Assembly (NCBI RefSeq): GCF_019343105.1 | Contig: NZ_CP073764.1 | Coordinates: forward strand, 186,001 to 250,000 | Direction of reading: 5' to 3' | Source of the DNA: Methylovirgula sp. HY1 | GTDB lineage: Bacteria > Pseudomonadota > Alphaproteobacteria > Rhizobiales > Beijerinckiaceae | Length of the DNA: 64,000 nucleotides | Part shown: positions 27,974-36,541 of the stretch, piece by piece | How the letters are laid out: the number at the start of each line of letters is the position of its first letter | Numbering within the stretch: position 1 is the first letter of the stretch | Notes under the pieces: model-generated | Told to the model about the DNA's origin: nothing | The model's input: the letters and a program-made list of their open reading frames with translations, nothing else | Databases searched by the model: none | Program-made: the position numbers and the translations under genes

Positions 27974-28531
27974 TCAACTGACCTTGCGCATATTGCCATA
28001 GAGCAGGCGGTCGGCCCGTTCCTGCTCGCTTTCGTGAGCGACGTGGGTGCCGTGATTGACGAGTTCGGTTGCCTTGAGCAGCACTTCGCGTAAGGCTTCG
28101 CCGGCGCGGGTGCAGAGCTCGGCCGTCGCGGCGCTGGAGATGTTGCCGGATTTGTGCTGCTTGCGGATCATGGCGACGGCGCCGACCGCGCGGCGGTCGA
28201 GATCCGCCACCACGGCTTCGAATTCGCGGCGGAAATTGGCATTGAGGGAAGCATAGGCCTCGAGCGCCGTGCTGCGGCCCGGCAGGATCGACTTGGCGAA
28301 ATAGGCGTGATAGCTCACAGGCCGCCAGCGCAAAATGTCGTCGATCAATTCCGGCATCGTCGGCAATTGTTCGATTAACATCACGATTTCGTTGAAAAGA
28401 TTTAGATAATCATTAGCCAGGCCCGAGGCCGGATTGACAATGGCTTCAGCGCGCCTTTGCTGGGCACTCGAACGGTTGCGGGGCAAGGGAGGAGTTCCCT
28501 TATCCGGAAAATTATTGGCATCATCGGTCAT
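27974..28531 (-). CDS. Conserved-looking hypothetical protein
   Basis: A 185-residue soluble, mostly helical protein from the ATG at 28531, preceded by AAAGGGCGAG. The first 35 residues are polar and probably disordered. The rest is amphipathic helix: NDYLNLFNEIVMLIEQLPTM, ILRWRPVSYHAYFAKSILPG and RREFEAVVADLDRRAVGAVA. I do not recognise the family; no signal peptide, membrane segment or metal motif is visible. It diverges from the SRAP gene, 236 bases away. An in-frame start at 28603 would add 24 residues without obvious merit. Confidence 0.65.
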   Translation of the reverse strand: MTDDANNFPDKGTPPLPRNRSSAQQRRAEAIVNPASGLANDYLNLFNEIVMLIEQLPTMPELIDDILRWRPVSYHAYFAKSILPGRSTALEAYASLNANFRREFEAVVADLDRRAVGAVAMIRKQHKSGNISSAATAELCTRAGEALREVLLKATELVNHGTHVAHESEQERADRLLYGNMRKVS

Positions 28532-28766
28532 CGCTGACGTCTCGCCCTTTCGTGTTGCAGCGAATTTAGCGGGGAGAAGAATAACAATCGGTTTCAAAAT
28601 CACCTATTCTGCCAATGATTTGACACATGTTCTTTGCCGAAGACGGATTTATTCCTGCAAACAAGTACTTATGCGCGAGCGCGCGATAATTTGCGCCGGG
28701 CAGGTTGTAGCTGGGCGGCCCTTGCGCTTTACCGGCGGGCGCTTGGGAAATAGCGGCGAGAATACC

Positions 28767-29510
28767 ATGTGCGGACGCTATGCCTTGACCTTACCACCGC
28801 AAGCGGTGCGGGCATTTTTTGCTTACGTCGAGCAGCCGAATTTTCCGCCGCGCTATAATATCGCGCCGACCCAGCCTGTCGCGGTCGTTGCCGCCGAGAC
28901 CGCTCCCGACGGATCCCGGGCACGACATTTCAGGCTCATGCGCTGGGGTTTTCTGCCTGGCTTCGTGAAAGATCCGATGGCTTATCCGCTCGTCTTCAAC
29001 ATCCGCAGCGAGACGCTGATGCGCAAGCCGAGCTTTCGCGCGGCGGTGAAACGGCGGCGCTGCATTTTCCCGGCCGATGCCTTTTATGAATGGCGGCGCT
29101 TGGGTGAGCGGCGGGGCGACAGCCAGCCCTATCTCGTCAAGCGGCGCGATGGCGCGCCTCTGGCCTTGGCCGGGCTTTGGGAAACCTGGACCGGCCCGCA
29201 AGGCGAGGAGGTCGACACGGCGGCCATCATCACGACCGCGGCGAATGGTGCGACATCTGCGCTCCACGAACGTCTGCCGGCGATCCTTGCAAGCGGCGAT
29301 TTCGATCTTTGGCTCGATGCCGATGAGAGGAGCGTCGACGCGGCTCTTCTACTGTTGAGGCCGCCGGAAAATGACGTGCTCGAATTTTTCCCAATCGGTC
29401 CGGCGGTGAACAAGGCCGACAATGATAGCCCCGAAGTGCAGAAGCCTGCGGCAGCCGTTGCGCCGGCAAAAGCGGAGCTGCCGCCGCCTGCGCAGGGCAG
29501 CTTGTTTTGA
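28767..29510 (+). CDS. SRAP (HMCES/YedK) abasic-site crosslinking protein
   Basis: SRAP proteins form a covalent link with abasic sites in single-stranded DNA through the amino-terminal Cys, protecting them during replication. The protein (247 residues) starts MCGRYALTLPPQAVRAFF, so Cys2 is exposed after Met removal. The other conserved parts are present: PPRYNIAPTQPVAVV (Asn), LRWGF-like LMRWGFLPGFVKDP, DAFYEWRR (Glu) and ALHERLPAIL (His). The ATG at 28767 must be the start because Cys2 has to be terminal, although the frame is open from 28434. The tail is Pro/Ala-rich. No LexA box is seen upstream despite the common name SOS response-associated peptidase. Confidence 0.93.
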   Translation: MCGRYALTLPPQAVRAFFAYVEQPNFPPRYNIAPTQPVAVVAAETAPDGSRARHFRLMRWGFLPGFVKDPMAYPLVFNIRSETLMRKPSFRAAVKRRRCIFPADAFYEWRRLGERRGDSQPYLVKRRDGAPLALAGLWETWTGPQGEEVDTAAIITTAANGATSALHERLPAILASGDFDLWLDADERSVDAALLLLRPPENDVLEFFPIGPAVNKADNDSPEVQKPAAAVAPAKAELPPPAQGSLF

Positions 29511-29539
29511 GGGCTTAAACCAAACTCAAAATCGGCATG

Positions 29540-30982
29540 TCACAGCACTTTTCCCGGGTTGAAAATCCCTTGCGGATCGAGCGCCGCCTTCAAGGTCCGC
29601 ATGAGGTCGAGCGCGACCGGATCCTTCACTTGCGGCAGCAGCTTGCGTTTCAGCTGGCCGATGCCGTGCTCGGCCGAGATCGAGCCGTGATGTGCGGCAA
29701 CGATCGCATGGACGAGCGCATTGATCGCGTCCCAAAGGGCGAGAAAGCCGGCCTTATCGGCGCCCAGCGGTTGCGACAGATTGCAATGGATATTGCCGTC
29801 GCCGAGATGGCCAAAGGCGACGAGCCGCGCGCCGGGTATGCGCTTTGTCACAGCCGCTTCGACCTCTTCGAGAAAGGCTGGCACGTCGGAAATCGGCACC
29901 GACACATCATGCTTGATCGAACCGCCTTCATACCCCTGCGCATCGGGCAGAAATTCGCGCAGACGCCAGAAGGCGCGGCGCTGTTCGAGCGATGCGGCGA
30001 TGGCCGCGTCTTCGATGATACCGTCCTCCATCGCTTTTTCGAGCAACGCGATGAGACGCTCGGCGAGTCCATCGCTCTGCGCGGCGAGTTCGAGAAGAAC
30101 ATAGTGCTGATGCGCGGAAGGCAGCGGATCGCGCATGTTTTTGCCATGGACGAGCACGAAGTCGAGGCCGATCCGTGGGATCAATTCGAAGGTCTTCACC
30201 TCGCCGCCGGTCATCGCATGGGTGAGGTCGAGCAGGCGTAAGGCCTGATGCGGATCGCGGACTCCGACGAAGGCGGTCTCGATCGCGCGGGGTTTCGGAT
30301 AGAGTTTCAGCACTGCCGCGGTGATGATGCCGAGCGTGCCTTCCGAGCCGATGAAGAGGTTATTCAGATCATAGCCGGTGTTGTCTTTTTTGAGCTTCGA
30401 TAGATTCGAGAGGATGCGGCCGTCGGCGAGCACCACTTCGAGCCCCATGGTGAGATCGCGGGCATTGCCATAGGCGAGCACGGCCGTGCCGCCGGCATTG
30501 GTGGCGAGATTGCCGCCGATCGTGCAGCTTCCTTCCGCGGCGAGCGACAAAGGAAAATAGCGTTCCGCCCGATCGGCTTCGGCCTGGACTTGCGCGAGCG
30601 TCATGCCCGCTTCGACAATGAGCGTATTTGAAGACGGATCGATTTCGCGCAGCCGGTTCATGCGGGTGAGCGATACGATGATCTCGTCACCGCGTTCTGA
30701 CGGTGTTTGGCCGCCGACGAGGCCGGTGTTGCCGCCTTGCGGCACGATCTTCGTGCTCGTCTCGGCGCAAAGCGCGACGACGGCCGCGACTTCAGCCGTC
30801 GAACCAGGCCGGGCGACGCAGAGAGCCTTGCCATGGAAGAGATCGCGCGGTTCGACGAGATAGCCGGCCATATCGGTCGCCGCGGTCAGGAGATTTTTTT
30901 CGCCGATGATCGCGGCAAGCCGCGCCAGAAAGTCGGCGGCTGGCAGCCGGGGGCGGGCAATGGCTTCGACTTTCGAAATCAT
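29540..30982 (-). CDS. FAD-binding D-2-hydroxyacid dehydrogenase (GlcD/DLD type)
   Basis: The 480-residue flavoprotein belongs to the vanillyl-alcohol-oxidase fold group that oxidises D-lactate, glycolate or D-2-hydroxyglutarate. The FAD domain has VPQGGNTGLVGGQTPSERGD and the stretch GTAVLAYGNARDLTMGLEVV. The C-terminal domain shows VFGHLGDGN-like VAFGHLGDGNIHCNLSQP and SAEHGIGQLKRKLL, which provide substrate and metal ligands in this family. It lacks the C-terminal Cys-rich Fe-S region of fused forms. No glcE/glcF partners are present, so a single-subunit D-lactate or D-2-hydroxyglutarate dehydrogenase is more likely than a glycolate oxidase complex. Confidence 0.85.
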   Translation of the reverse strand: MISKVEAIARPRLPAADFLARLAAIIGEKNLLTAATDMAGYLVEPRDLFHGKALCVARPGSTAEVAAVVALCAETSTKIVPQGGNTGLVGGQTPSERGDEIIVSLTRMNRLREIDPSSNTLIVEAGMTLAQVQAEADRAERYFPLSLAAEGSCTIGGNLATNAGGTAVLAYGNARDLTMGLEVVLADGRILSNLSKLKKDNTGYDLNNLFIGSEGTLGIITAAVLKLYPKPRAIETAFVGVRDPHQALRLLDLTHAMTGGEVKTFELIPRIGLDFVLVHGKNMRDPLPSAHQHYVLLELAAQSDGLAERLIALLEKAMEDGIIEDAAIAASLEQRRAFWRLREFLPDAQGYEGGSIKHDVSVPISDVPAFLEEVEAAVTKRIPGARLVAFGHLGDGNIHCNLSQPLGADKAGFLALWDAINALVHAIVAAHHGSISAEHGIGQLKRKLLPQVKDPVALDLMRTLKAALDPQGIFNPGKVL

Positions 30983-31036
30983 GGTCGCGCCTATTTGCGT
31001 GTTCGACGTGATGATTCGGCGCGAATTTACGCCGGA

Positions 31037-32314
31037 TCAGCCCAGAAGTCGTCGGTTTCGGTGCAGTTTTTTCTCCGGGCGCCGCAAGATCCCGACGATT
31101 TCGACATGCGGCGAATGGCGGAACTGGTCGAAAGGCGTGATGCTTTCGATCTCATAGCCGCCGGCAACGAGCAGCGCGGTATCGCGGGCAAAGCTTGCCG
31201 GAGAACAAGACACCGCAGCGACCAACGCAACGGCCGAGGCTGCGAGCGCGCGTGCTTGCGCTTCGGCTCCGGCGCGTGGCGGATCGAAGATTACGGCGTC
31301 ATAGGCGGCGAGTTCCGCCGCGGCGAAGGGCCGACGAAAGAGATCGCGTGCCTCCACCGTGACGGGCCGCAACCCCGAACGGCTGCGCGCGGCTCTGGCG
31401 AGTGCCGCAAGTGCCGCAGCATCGCTGTCGACCGCATGCACCTGGGTGCTGGCGGCGAGTCGCAGCGAAAAAGTGCCGACGCCGGCAAAAAGATCGAGCG
31501 CCCGGCGGCTCGCGCTAAGCGCGGCGAGGACGGTCTCGGCCAAGGCGGCTTCGCCAGCTTCGGTGGCCTGGAGAAAGGCGCCGGGCGGCGGCGAGACTTC
31601 GGTCTTGCCCATGCGCAGGATCGGTGCCCGGCGCTCTATGACCAGCACCGCATGGTTCGAGAGCCGCGCGAGATCCTGTGCCTTGGCCACGAGCATGAGT
31701 TGATCGGCGCGCGCCGATGGCAGCGGTCCATAGCCTTTGACGTCGACGTCGAGCCCCGACAGCGTTGCCGTCACCAGAATATCGAGCGGCTTGCGGCCCG
31801 CTTGAAGCGTTTCGGCAATTGCCCATGCGGCGGGAAGCGCGCCTGCCATTTGCGGCGCGAGAATAGGGCAGGACTCGAGGGTGACGATCTCATGCGCGCG
31901 CGCCTTCATGAAGCCGACCTCGGCTTCGCCCTTGCTGCCGAAGCGCGCGTGGAAGGTCGCGCGCCGCCGGCCGTCGCCATGCGCATCGACCAATTCGCCG
32001 ACCTCCGCGGTCACATTGGCATGCCGCAAAGCGCTGACGACCAGGCCGCGCTTCCATTCGGCATAGGCTGAAGCGGCGAGCGCCTGGACGGCGCAGCCGC
32101 CGCAGATGCTATAATGCGGGCAAAAGGCTGTGATGCGCTCGGGCGAAGGTTCAAGAATTTCGATGAGTCGACCGCGCTCGCCGACAATTTCGGCGAGGAT
32201 CGTCTCGCCTTCGAGCGCATAGGGAATATAGATCGGCCCCGCTGCGCCGGAGGCGATGCCTTCGCCGCGTTGCCCCAGTCGCTCGATCTGCAATTTCAGA
32301 ACGTGGCTGGTCAT
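31037..32314 (-). CDS. TrmA/RumA-family RNA (uracil-5-)-methyltransferase
   Basis: The 425-residue protein begins with a TRAM-like RNA-binding domain (VLKLQIERLGQRGEGIASGA), then the [4Fe-4S] cluster motif CPHYSICGGCAVQAL near residue 70. The SAM-binding Rossmann domain carries LDLFAGVGTFSLRLA, the motif VIFDPPRAGAEAQAR, and the catalytic Cys in LVAAVSCSPASFARD. Members make m5U in 23S rRNA or tRNA; which site cannot be told. The ATG at 32314 overlaps the end of tlyA (ATGA), so the two RNA methyltransferases are translationally coupled. Confidence 0.9.
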   Translation of the reverse strand: MTSHVLKLQIERLGQRGEGIASGAAGPIYIPYALEGETILAEIVGERGRLIEILEPSPERITAFCPHYSICGGCAVQALAASAYAEWKRGLVVSALRHANVTAEVGELVDAHGDGRRRATFHARFGSKGEAEVGFMKARAHEIVTLESCPILAPQMAGALPAAWAIAETLQAGRKPLDILVTATLSGLDVDVKGYGPLPSARADQLMLVAKAQDLARLSNHAVLVIERRAPILRMGKTEVSPPPGAFLQATEAGEAALAETVLAALSASRRALDLFAGVGTFSLRLAASTQVHAVDSDAAALAALARAARSRSGLRPVTVEARDLFRRPFAAAELAAYDAVIFDPPRAGAEAQARALAASAVALVAAVSCSPASFARDTALLVAGGYEIESITPFDQFRHSPHVEIVGILRRPEKKLHRNRRLLG

Positions 32315-33075
32315 CGGCGGGTATTCGTCGGGCAAGCGTCTGGGGCGCGCGCGCTTTTGGCGCCGATGAGATATTCGCAATTGCCGTCCGTGCCGGCGAT
32401 CGGCGAGGCGATCGGCGCCTCGACCGCGCAGCCCGCATTGCGTAGCAGCAGCTCGATGTCGCTACAGGCGTGCTGGCGAGCCGCCGCGTCCTTGACAATG
32501 CCTTTGACGACCAAAGCAGGCCCCACTTCGAATTGCGGTTTGATGAGAGCGATGAGAGCGGCGTCCGGCGCGGCAAGAGCGAGTAGGGCGGGCAGGACGA
32601 GCCGCAGCGATATGAAACTGACATCGCAGGTGATGAAGCTCGGCGGCTCGGAAAAATCCGATTTCGTGAGAGTCCTTGCATCGGTGGCCTCGCGCGACAT
32701 CACGCGCGGATCATTGCGCAGCTTTTGATGCAATTGGCCGTGGCCGACATCGACGGCATGCACGCGTGCCGCGCCGCGATCCAGCAGAACTTCCGTGAAA
32801 CCGCCGGTCGAGGCGCCGATATCGAGGCAGGTTGCGCCACGTGGATCAAAGCCGAAAGCGTCGAGCGCCGCGGAAAGTTTGACGCCGCCGCGCGACACCC
32901 AAGGATAGGGCGCCTCCGCTTCGATCACCATGTCGGCATCGATCAGCGCCGAGGCCTTCGAGAGAATCTTGCCGTCGATGCGGACAAAGCCCAAGGTGAT
33001 CGCTTCCTGCGCCTTGGCGCGGCTTTCGAAAAACCCGCGGGTGACGAGGGCGAGATCGGCGCGTTGGCGAGACAT
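32311..33075 (-). CDS. tlyA: TlyA-family rRNA 2'-O-methyltransferase
   Basis: TlyA methylates ribose 2'-O positions in 16S and, in some species, 23S rRNA. The 254-residue protein has an N-terminal S4 RNA-binding domain (MSRQRADLALVTRGFFESRA, then QEAITLGFVRIDGKIL) and an FtsJ-like SAM domain with CLDIGASTGGFTEVLLDRGA, VDVGHGQLH and IKPQFEVG, the typical K-D-K-E type layout. It is downstream of dxs on the same strand, about 190 bases away, an order seen in many Alphaproteobacteria. The ATG at 33075 is chosen; the frame extends ten codons further with no conserved residues. Confidence 0.92.
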   Translation of the reverse strand: MSRQRADLALVTRGFFESRAKAQEAITLGFVRIDGKILSKASALIDADMVIEAEAPYPWVSRGGVKLSAALDAFGFDPRGATCLDIGASTGGFTEVLLDRGAARVHAVDVGHGQLHQKLRNDPRVMSREATDARTLTKSDFSEPPSFITCDVSFISLRLVLPALLALAAPDAALIALIKPQFEVGPALVVKGIVKDAAARQHACSDIELLLRNAGCAVEAPIASPIAGTDGNCEYLIGAKSARAPDACPTNTRR

Positions 33076-33266
33076 GGCATGACCGGATTCGAGCGCGTCA
33101 AACATTCAGGAAAACGCGCCGTGCGACCGCAAAAACGATATGCCCAACGTTCGCTTTAAGGCGAGCTTTGCTGACCATCAGCCGGCGCCTCGCCGGTTTT
33201 CTTGAGGTGGCCGCGCAAATGCGACCCAGCGACAGGGCTGGGTCGCCGACGGCGTGACGCTGATCT

Positions 33267-35201
33267 TTAGGCGATGAGCGCCTTGGCGCCCGTTTCACCC
33301 TGGCCGAGCGTCGCCAGCACTTTAGCGACGATGCCTTTCGCATCCAGGCCGGCTTGGGCATAGAGCTTCTCCGGCTTGTCGTGATCGTAGAAGACATCGG
33401 GTAGCACCATGGAGCGCAGCTTGAAGCCGCGGGTGCTGCGCCCGTCGAGCAGGCCCTCTTCGAGGATGGCCTGCGACACGAACGAACCGAAGCCGCCGAC
33501 GCAGCCTTCTTCGATCGTAATCAGCACTTCATGGTGCTGCACGAGGCGGCGGATGAGGTCGAGATCGAGCGGCTTGGCGAAGCGCGCATCGGCGACCGTG
33601 GTCGAAATTCCCTGAGCCGAGAGATCTTCCGCCGCCTTCAGCGCTTCCGCGAGCCTTGTGCCGAAGGAGAGCAAGGCGACCTTATTGCCTTCGCGCAGCA
33701 CGCGTCCGCGCCCGATCGGCAGAATCTCGCCTTGCGCCGGCATATCGATGCCGACACCTTCGCCGCGCGGATAGCGAAAGGCGATCGGACCTTCGTCATA
33801 AGCGACCGCCGTCGCGACCATGTGGACGAGTTCGGCTTCATCGGCCGCCGCCATCACCACCATGCCCGGCAGAACGCCGAGGTATGAGACGTCGAAGGCA
33901 CCGGCATGGGTCGCGCCATCGGCGCCGACGAGACCGGCGCGGTCGATGGCGAAGCGCACCGGCAGCTTCTGGATCGCGACATCATGCACGACTTGATCGT
34001 AGCCGCGCTGAAGGAAGGTCGAGTAGATGGCGCAGAAAGGCTTATAGCCTTCGGTCGCGAGACCGGCGGCGAAGGTCACCGCATGCTGCTCGGCGATGCC
34101 GACATCGAATGTCCGTTTCGGAAAAGCCTTCTCGAAAATATCGAGCCCCGTGCCGGAGGGCATGGCGGCGGTGATGGCGACGATCTTGTCGTCCCGCTCG
34201 GCCTCTTTCACCAAGGCGTCGGCGAAGACGCGCGTATAGCTCGGCGCATTGGCCTTGGGCTTCACCTGCACGCCGGTGACGACATCGAACATATTGACGG
34301 CGTGATGCTTGTCGCGCGCCGCTTCGGCCGGCGCATAACCTTTGCCCTTCTGGGTCACGACATGAATGAGGATCGGCCCGGTCTCGAAATCGCGGACATT
34401 CTTGAGGACTGGCAGCAGATGATCGAGATTATGGCCGTCGATCGGGCCGACATAATAGAAGCCGAGCTCTTCGAACATGGTGCCGCCGGCCCAGAAATTG
34501 CGGGCGAATTCTTCGGTCTTGCGGGCGCGATCATAAATGAATTTCGGCAGATGCTTGCCGAGTTGCTTGGCGGTCTCGCGCACGGTGCGATAGGTGCCGC
34601 CGGAAACCAGCCGGGCGAGATAGGCGGAGAGCGCGCCGGCCGGCGGCGCAATCGACATTTCATTGTCGTTCAAAATCACGATCAGGCGCGAATGCATCGC
34701 GCCGGCATTGTTCATCGCCTCATAGGCCATGCCGGCCGACATGGCGCCGTCGCCGATCACCGCGATCACATTATTGTGCGTGCCTGACAGCGTGCTCGCC
34801 ACCGCCATGCCGAGGCCGGCCGAGATCGAGGTCGAGGAATGCGCCGCACCAAAAGGATCATATTCGCTTTCCGACCGTTTGGTGAAGCCGGAGAGGCCGC
34901 CGCCCTTGCGCAAGGTCCGGATGCGGTCGCGCCGTCCGGTCAGGATCTTGTGCGGATAGGCCTGATGACCGACATCCCAGATCACCCGGTCATGCGGCGT
35001 ATTGAAAACATAATGCAAAGCGACTGTCAGCTCGACCACACCGAGACCCGCGCCGAGATGGCCGCCGGTCACCGAAACCGCATCGATCGTCTCGTGCCGC
35101 AACTCCGCCGCGACTTGCGCGAGATTGGACTCAGGCAGAAGGCGCAGATCTTCCGGCGTCGCGATCTTGTCCAAAAGCGGGGTTTTCGAAGTTGTCGTCA
35201 C
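33267..35201 (-). CDS. dxs: 1-deoxy-D-xylulose-5-phosphate synthase
   Basis: Dxs condenses pyruvate and glyceraldehyde 3-phosphate with thiamine diphosphate, the entry step of the MEP isoprenoid pathway. The 644-residue protein has the transketolase fold: [20 protein letters not shown]-like [20 protein letters not shown], the ThDP motif [17 protein letters not shown] with a later Asn, then the pyrimidine-binding domain [38 protein letters not shown] is a Dxs signature. The C-terminal domain carries VTIEEG-like [15 protein letters not shown]. Another MEP gene (ispE) and a polyprenyl synthase gene are also in the window. The 5' region is listed as a gap. Confidence 0.96.
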   Translation of the reverse strand: MTTTSKTPLLDKIATPEDLRLLPESNLAQVAAELRHETIDAVSVTGGHLGAGLGVVELTVALHYVFNTPHDRVIWDVGHQAYPHKILTGRRDRIRTLRKGGGLSGFTKRSESEYDPFGAAHSSTSISAGLGMAVASTLSGTHNNVIAVIGDGAMSAGMAYEAMNNAGAMHSRLIVILNDNEMSIAPPAGALSAYLARLVSGGTYRTVRETAKQLGKHLPKFIYDRARKTEEFARNFWAGGTMFEELGFYYVGPIDGHNLDHLLPVLKNVRDFETGPILIHVVTQKGKGYAPAEAARDKHHAVNMFDVVTGVQVKPKANAPSYTRVFADALVKEAERDDKIVAITAAMPSGTGLDIFEKAFPKRTFDVGIAEQHAVTFAAGLATEGYKPFCAIYSTFLQRGYDQVVHDVAIQKLPVRFAIDRAGLVGADGATHAGAFDVSYLGVLPGMVVMAAADEAELVHMVATAVAYDEGPIAFRYPRGEGVGIDMPAQGEILPIGRGRVLREGNKVALLSFGTRLAEALKAAEDLSAQGISTTVADARFAKPLDLDLIRRLVQHHEVLITIEEGCVGGFGSFVSQAILEEGLLDGRSTRGFKLRSMVLPDVFYDHDKPEKLYAQAGLDAKGIVAKVLATLGQGETGAKALIA

Positions 35202-35640
35202 TGGCGCCTCATTGATGACCTCGATGGGATCAATCGAAGTTTAATCATAATCTGGTGGAGTTTGCCCGTATTTCAAACCAAAAGGGTTAAGCCGGCAAGC
35301 TTGCCCGATGTTGCAGCGCACATCAAGATTCATATTGCCGATACACCATTTGGCCGCACGGACGGAGTCCGGAGTGGGATCGAACGACCTGATGGGGCCG
35401 CTTCTTCGCGCCTGTGTCATTTCAGTGACTGGTCTCCCGCGCTCGAGATGAAGCGTTGAAGGCGGTCCCGGGCTCCGGCACGGGCAGTAATTGTCTTCCC
35501 ACAACAGTCGCGCGACATATGTCTCGAGCATGGCCGGAACAATCCCGAGCTTAAACTGTGCTTAAGGCAGAGATGCCCATGATTTGCATCGCCGTCTTAT
35601 ATAGGGCGCATTATAGAGATGGCAGCCAAGGAGCGCTGAT
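35202..35640. other. Intergenic stretch before the HdeD-like gene
   Basis: 439 bases separate the divergent dxs and HdeD-like genes. A minus-strand frame (35241-35531, 96 codons) exists but shows no family features. Both promoters presumably lie here; no clear -35/-10 pair, operator or riboswitch was recognised. The last bases hold AAGGAG, the ribosome site of the next gene. Confidence 0.5.
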
Positions 35641-36216
35641 ATGAACCCGCTGGCACAACCTGCCTTATATCCGACTGGGCCGGGCACGATTGTCGAACGG
35701 CTGCGGCATCGCTGGAGCTGGTTTATCGCGCTTGGGCTGTTGATCACTGTGCTCGGTCTCGGCGCTCTGTTCCTTGTCGTTTCCGCGACCATCGTTTCTG
35801 TCTTTGCAATCGCGCTTTTCATGATCGTTGCCGGCGGCGCGGAAGTTGTCATGGGATTCAACGCCCATAACTGGTGCCGGTTCATCCTTTGGATCTTCGG
35901 TGGCATCGCTTACGTGATTGTCGGTGCTTTCGCGCTCGCACAACCTTTGATGGCTGCGGCCGTCTTTACCCTGGTTCTGGGGACCGCGATGGTCGCGATG
36001 GGCCTCATCCGCCTCTATGTCGGGTCGCATCTGGGGGCCGGGGCGCGCGGGCCGGCGCTATTTGCCGGCCTCGTCACCGTGGCCGTCGGCGCCATCATCA
36101 TTCTCGGCTGGCCGGCCAATAGTTTCGTCGTTCTTGGCCTTCTGCTTGGCCTCGACCTGATGTTTTGGGGCGCGAGCTGGGTTGCGCTCGGCTTGCGCTT
36201 GCGTGCCTCTGCTTGA
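35641..36216 (+). CDS. HdeD-like (DUF308) membrane protein
   Basis: A 191-residue integral membrane protein with about six hydrophobic segments, for example WFIALGLLITVLGLGALFLV, ATIVSVFAIALFMIVAGGAE, ILWIFGGIAYVIVGAFALA and SFVVLGLLLGLDLMFWGASW. The pairwise pattern of Gly-rich helices with the motif GGAEVVMGF is that of the DUF308 repeats in HdeD, a protein linked to acid resistance in enteric bacteria. The physiological role in Alphaproteobacteria is not established. A strong ribosome site (AAGGAG) precedes the ATG by about 7 bases. No operon partner. Confidence 0.85.
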   Translation: MNPLAQPALYPTGPGTIVERLRHRWSWFIALGLLITVLGLGALFLVVSATIVSVFAIALFMIVAGGAEVVMGFNAHNWCRFILWIFGGIAYVIVGAFALAQPLMAAAVFTLVLGTAMVAMGLIRLYVGSHLGAGARGPALFAGLVTVAVGAIIILGWPANSFVVLGLLLGLDLMFWGASWVALGLRLRASA

Positions 36217-36541
36217 GAGAAGCAACCGTTCGGCCAGATTGCCGTTCTGACCTTGGGTGTAGGACGGGACCAGAGCGTTTTCCGACCGGATGGACTCATC
36301 CGGTTGCCAGAAAAACGTTCAAATCAAAAAGCTGGCGCCGGGATCCTTCCGGCCAATGCGCCAACCAAGCAAGACCAACGGGGCATATCTCCATCGCGCC
36401 AAGAATGCTACGGCATCTTTTTTGCGGTGCACTGGAGGCCTATCAGGCAGCCTGCGCCGGCGCCAAAGGCTTCCAAGGCTTTGCCGGACGTGGTCTTTGG
36501 GCGGTGACGGCGACCTCCGTATAGGACCAAGGACGATCGAA
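36217..36541. repeat. Gap with a palindromic repeat before ppdK
   Basis: These 325 bases hold one palindromic repeat at 36271-36335. Its outer part is GAGCGTTTTCC, and inside is a perfect inverted repeat CCGGATG-GACT-CATCCGG. The element matches the first half of the repeat at 27.8 kb. The remaining sequence up to ppdK has an open frame from 36290, but no conserved protein content; it probably contains the ppdK promoter. Confidence 0.75.

Noticed and set aside
28604-28766. LexA box before the SRAP gene
   Set aside because: A GTTC occurs, but no second GTTC at seven bases.
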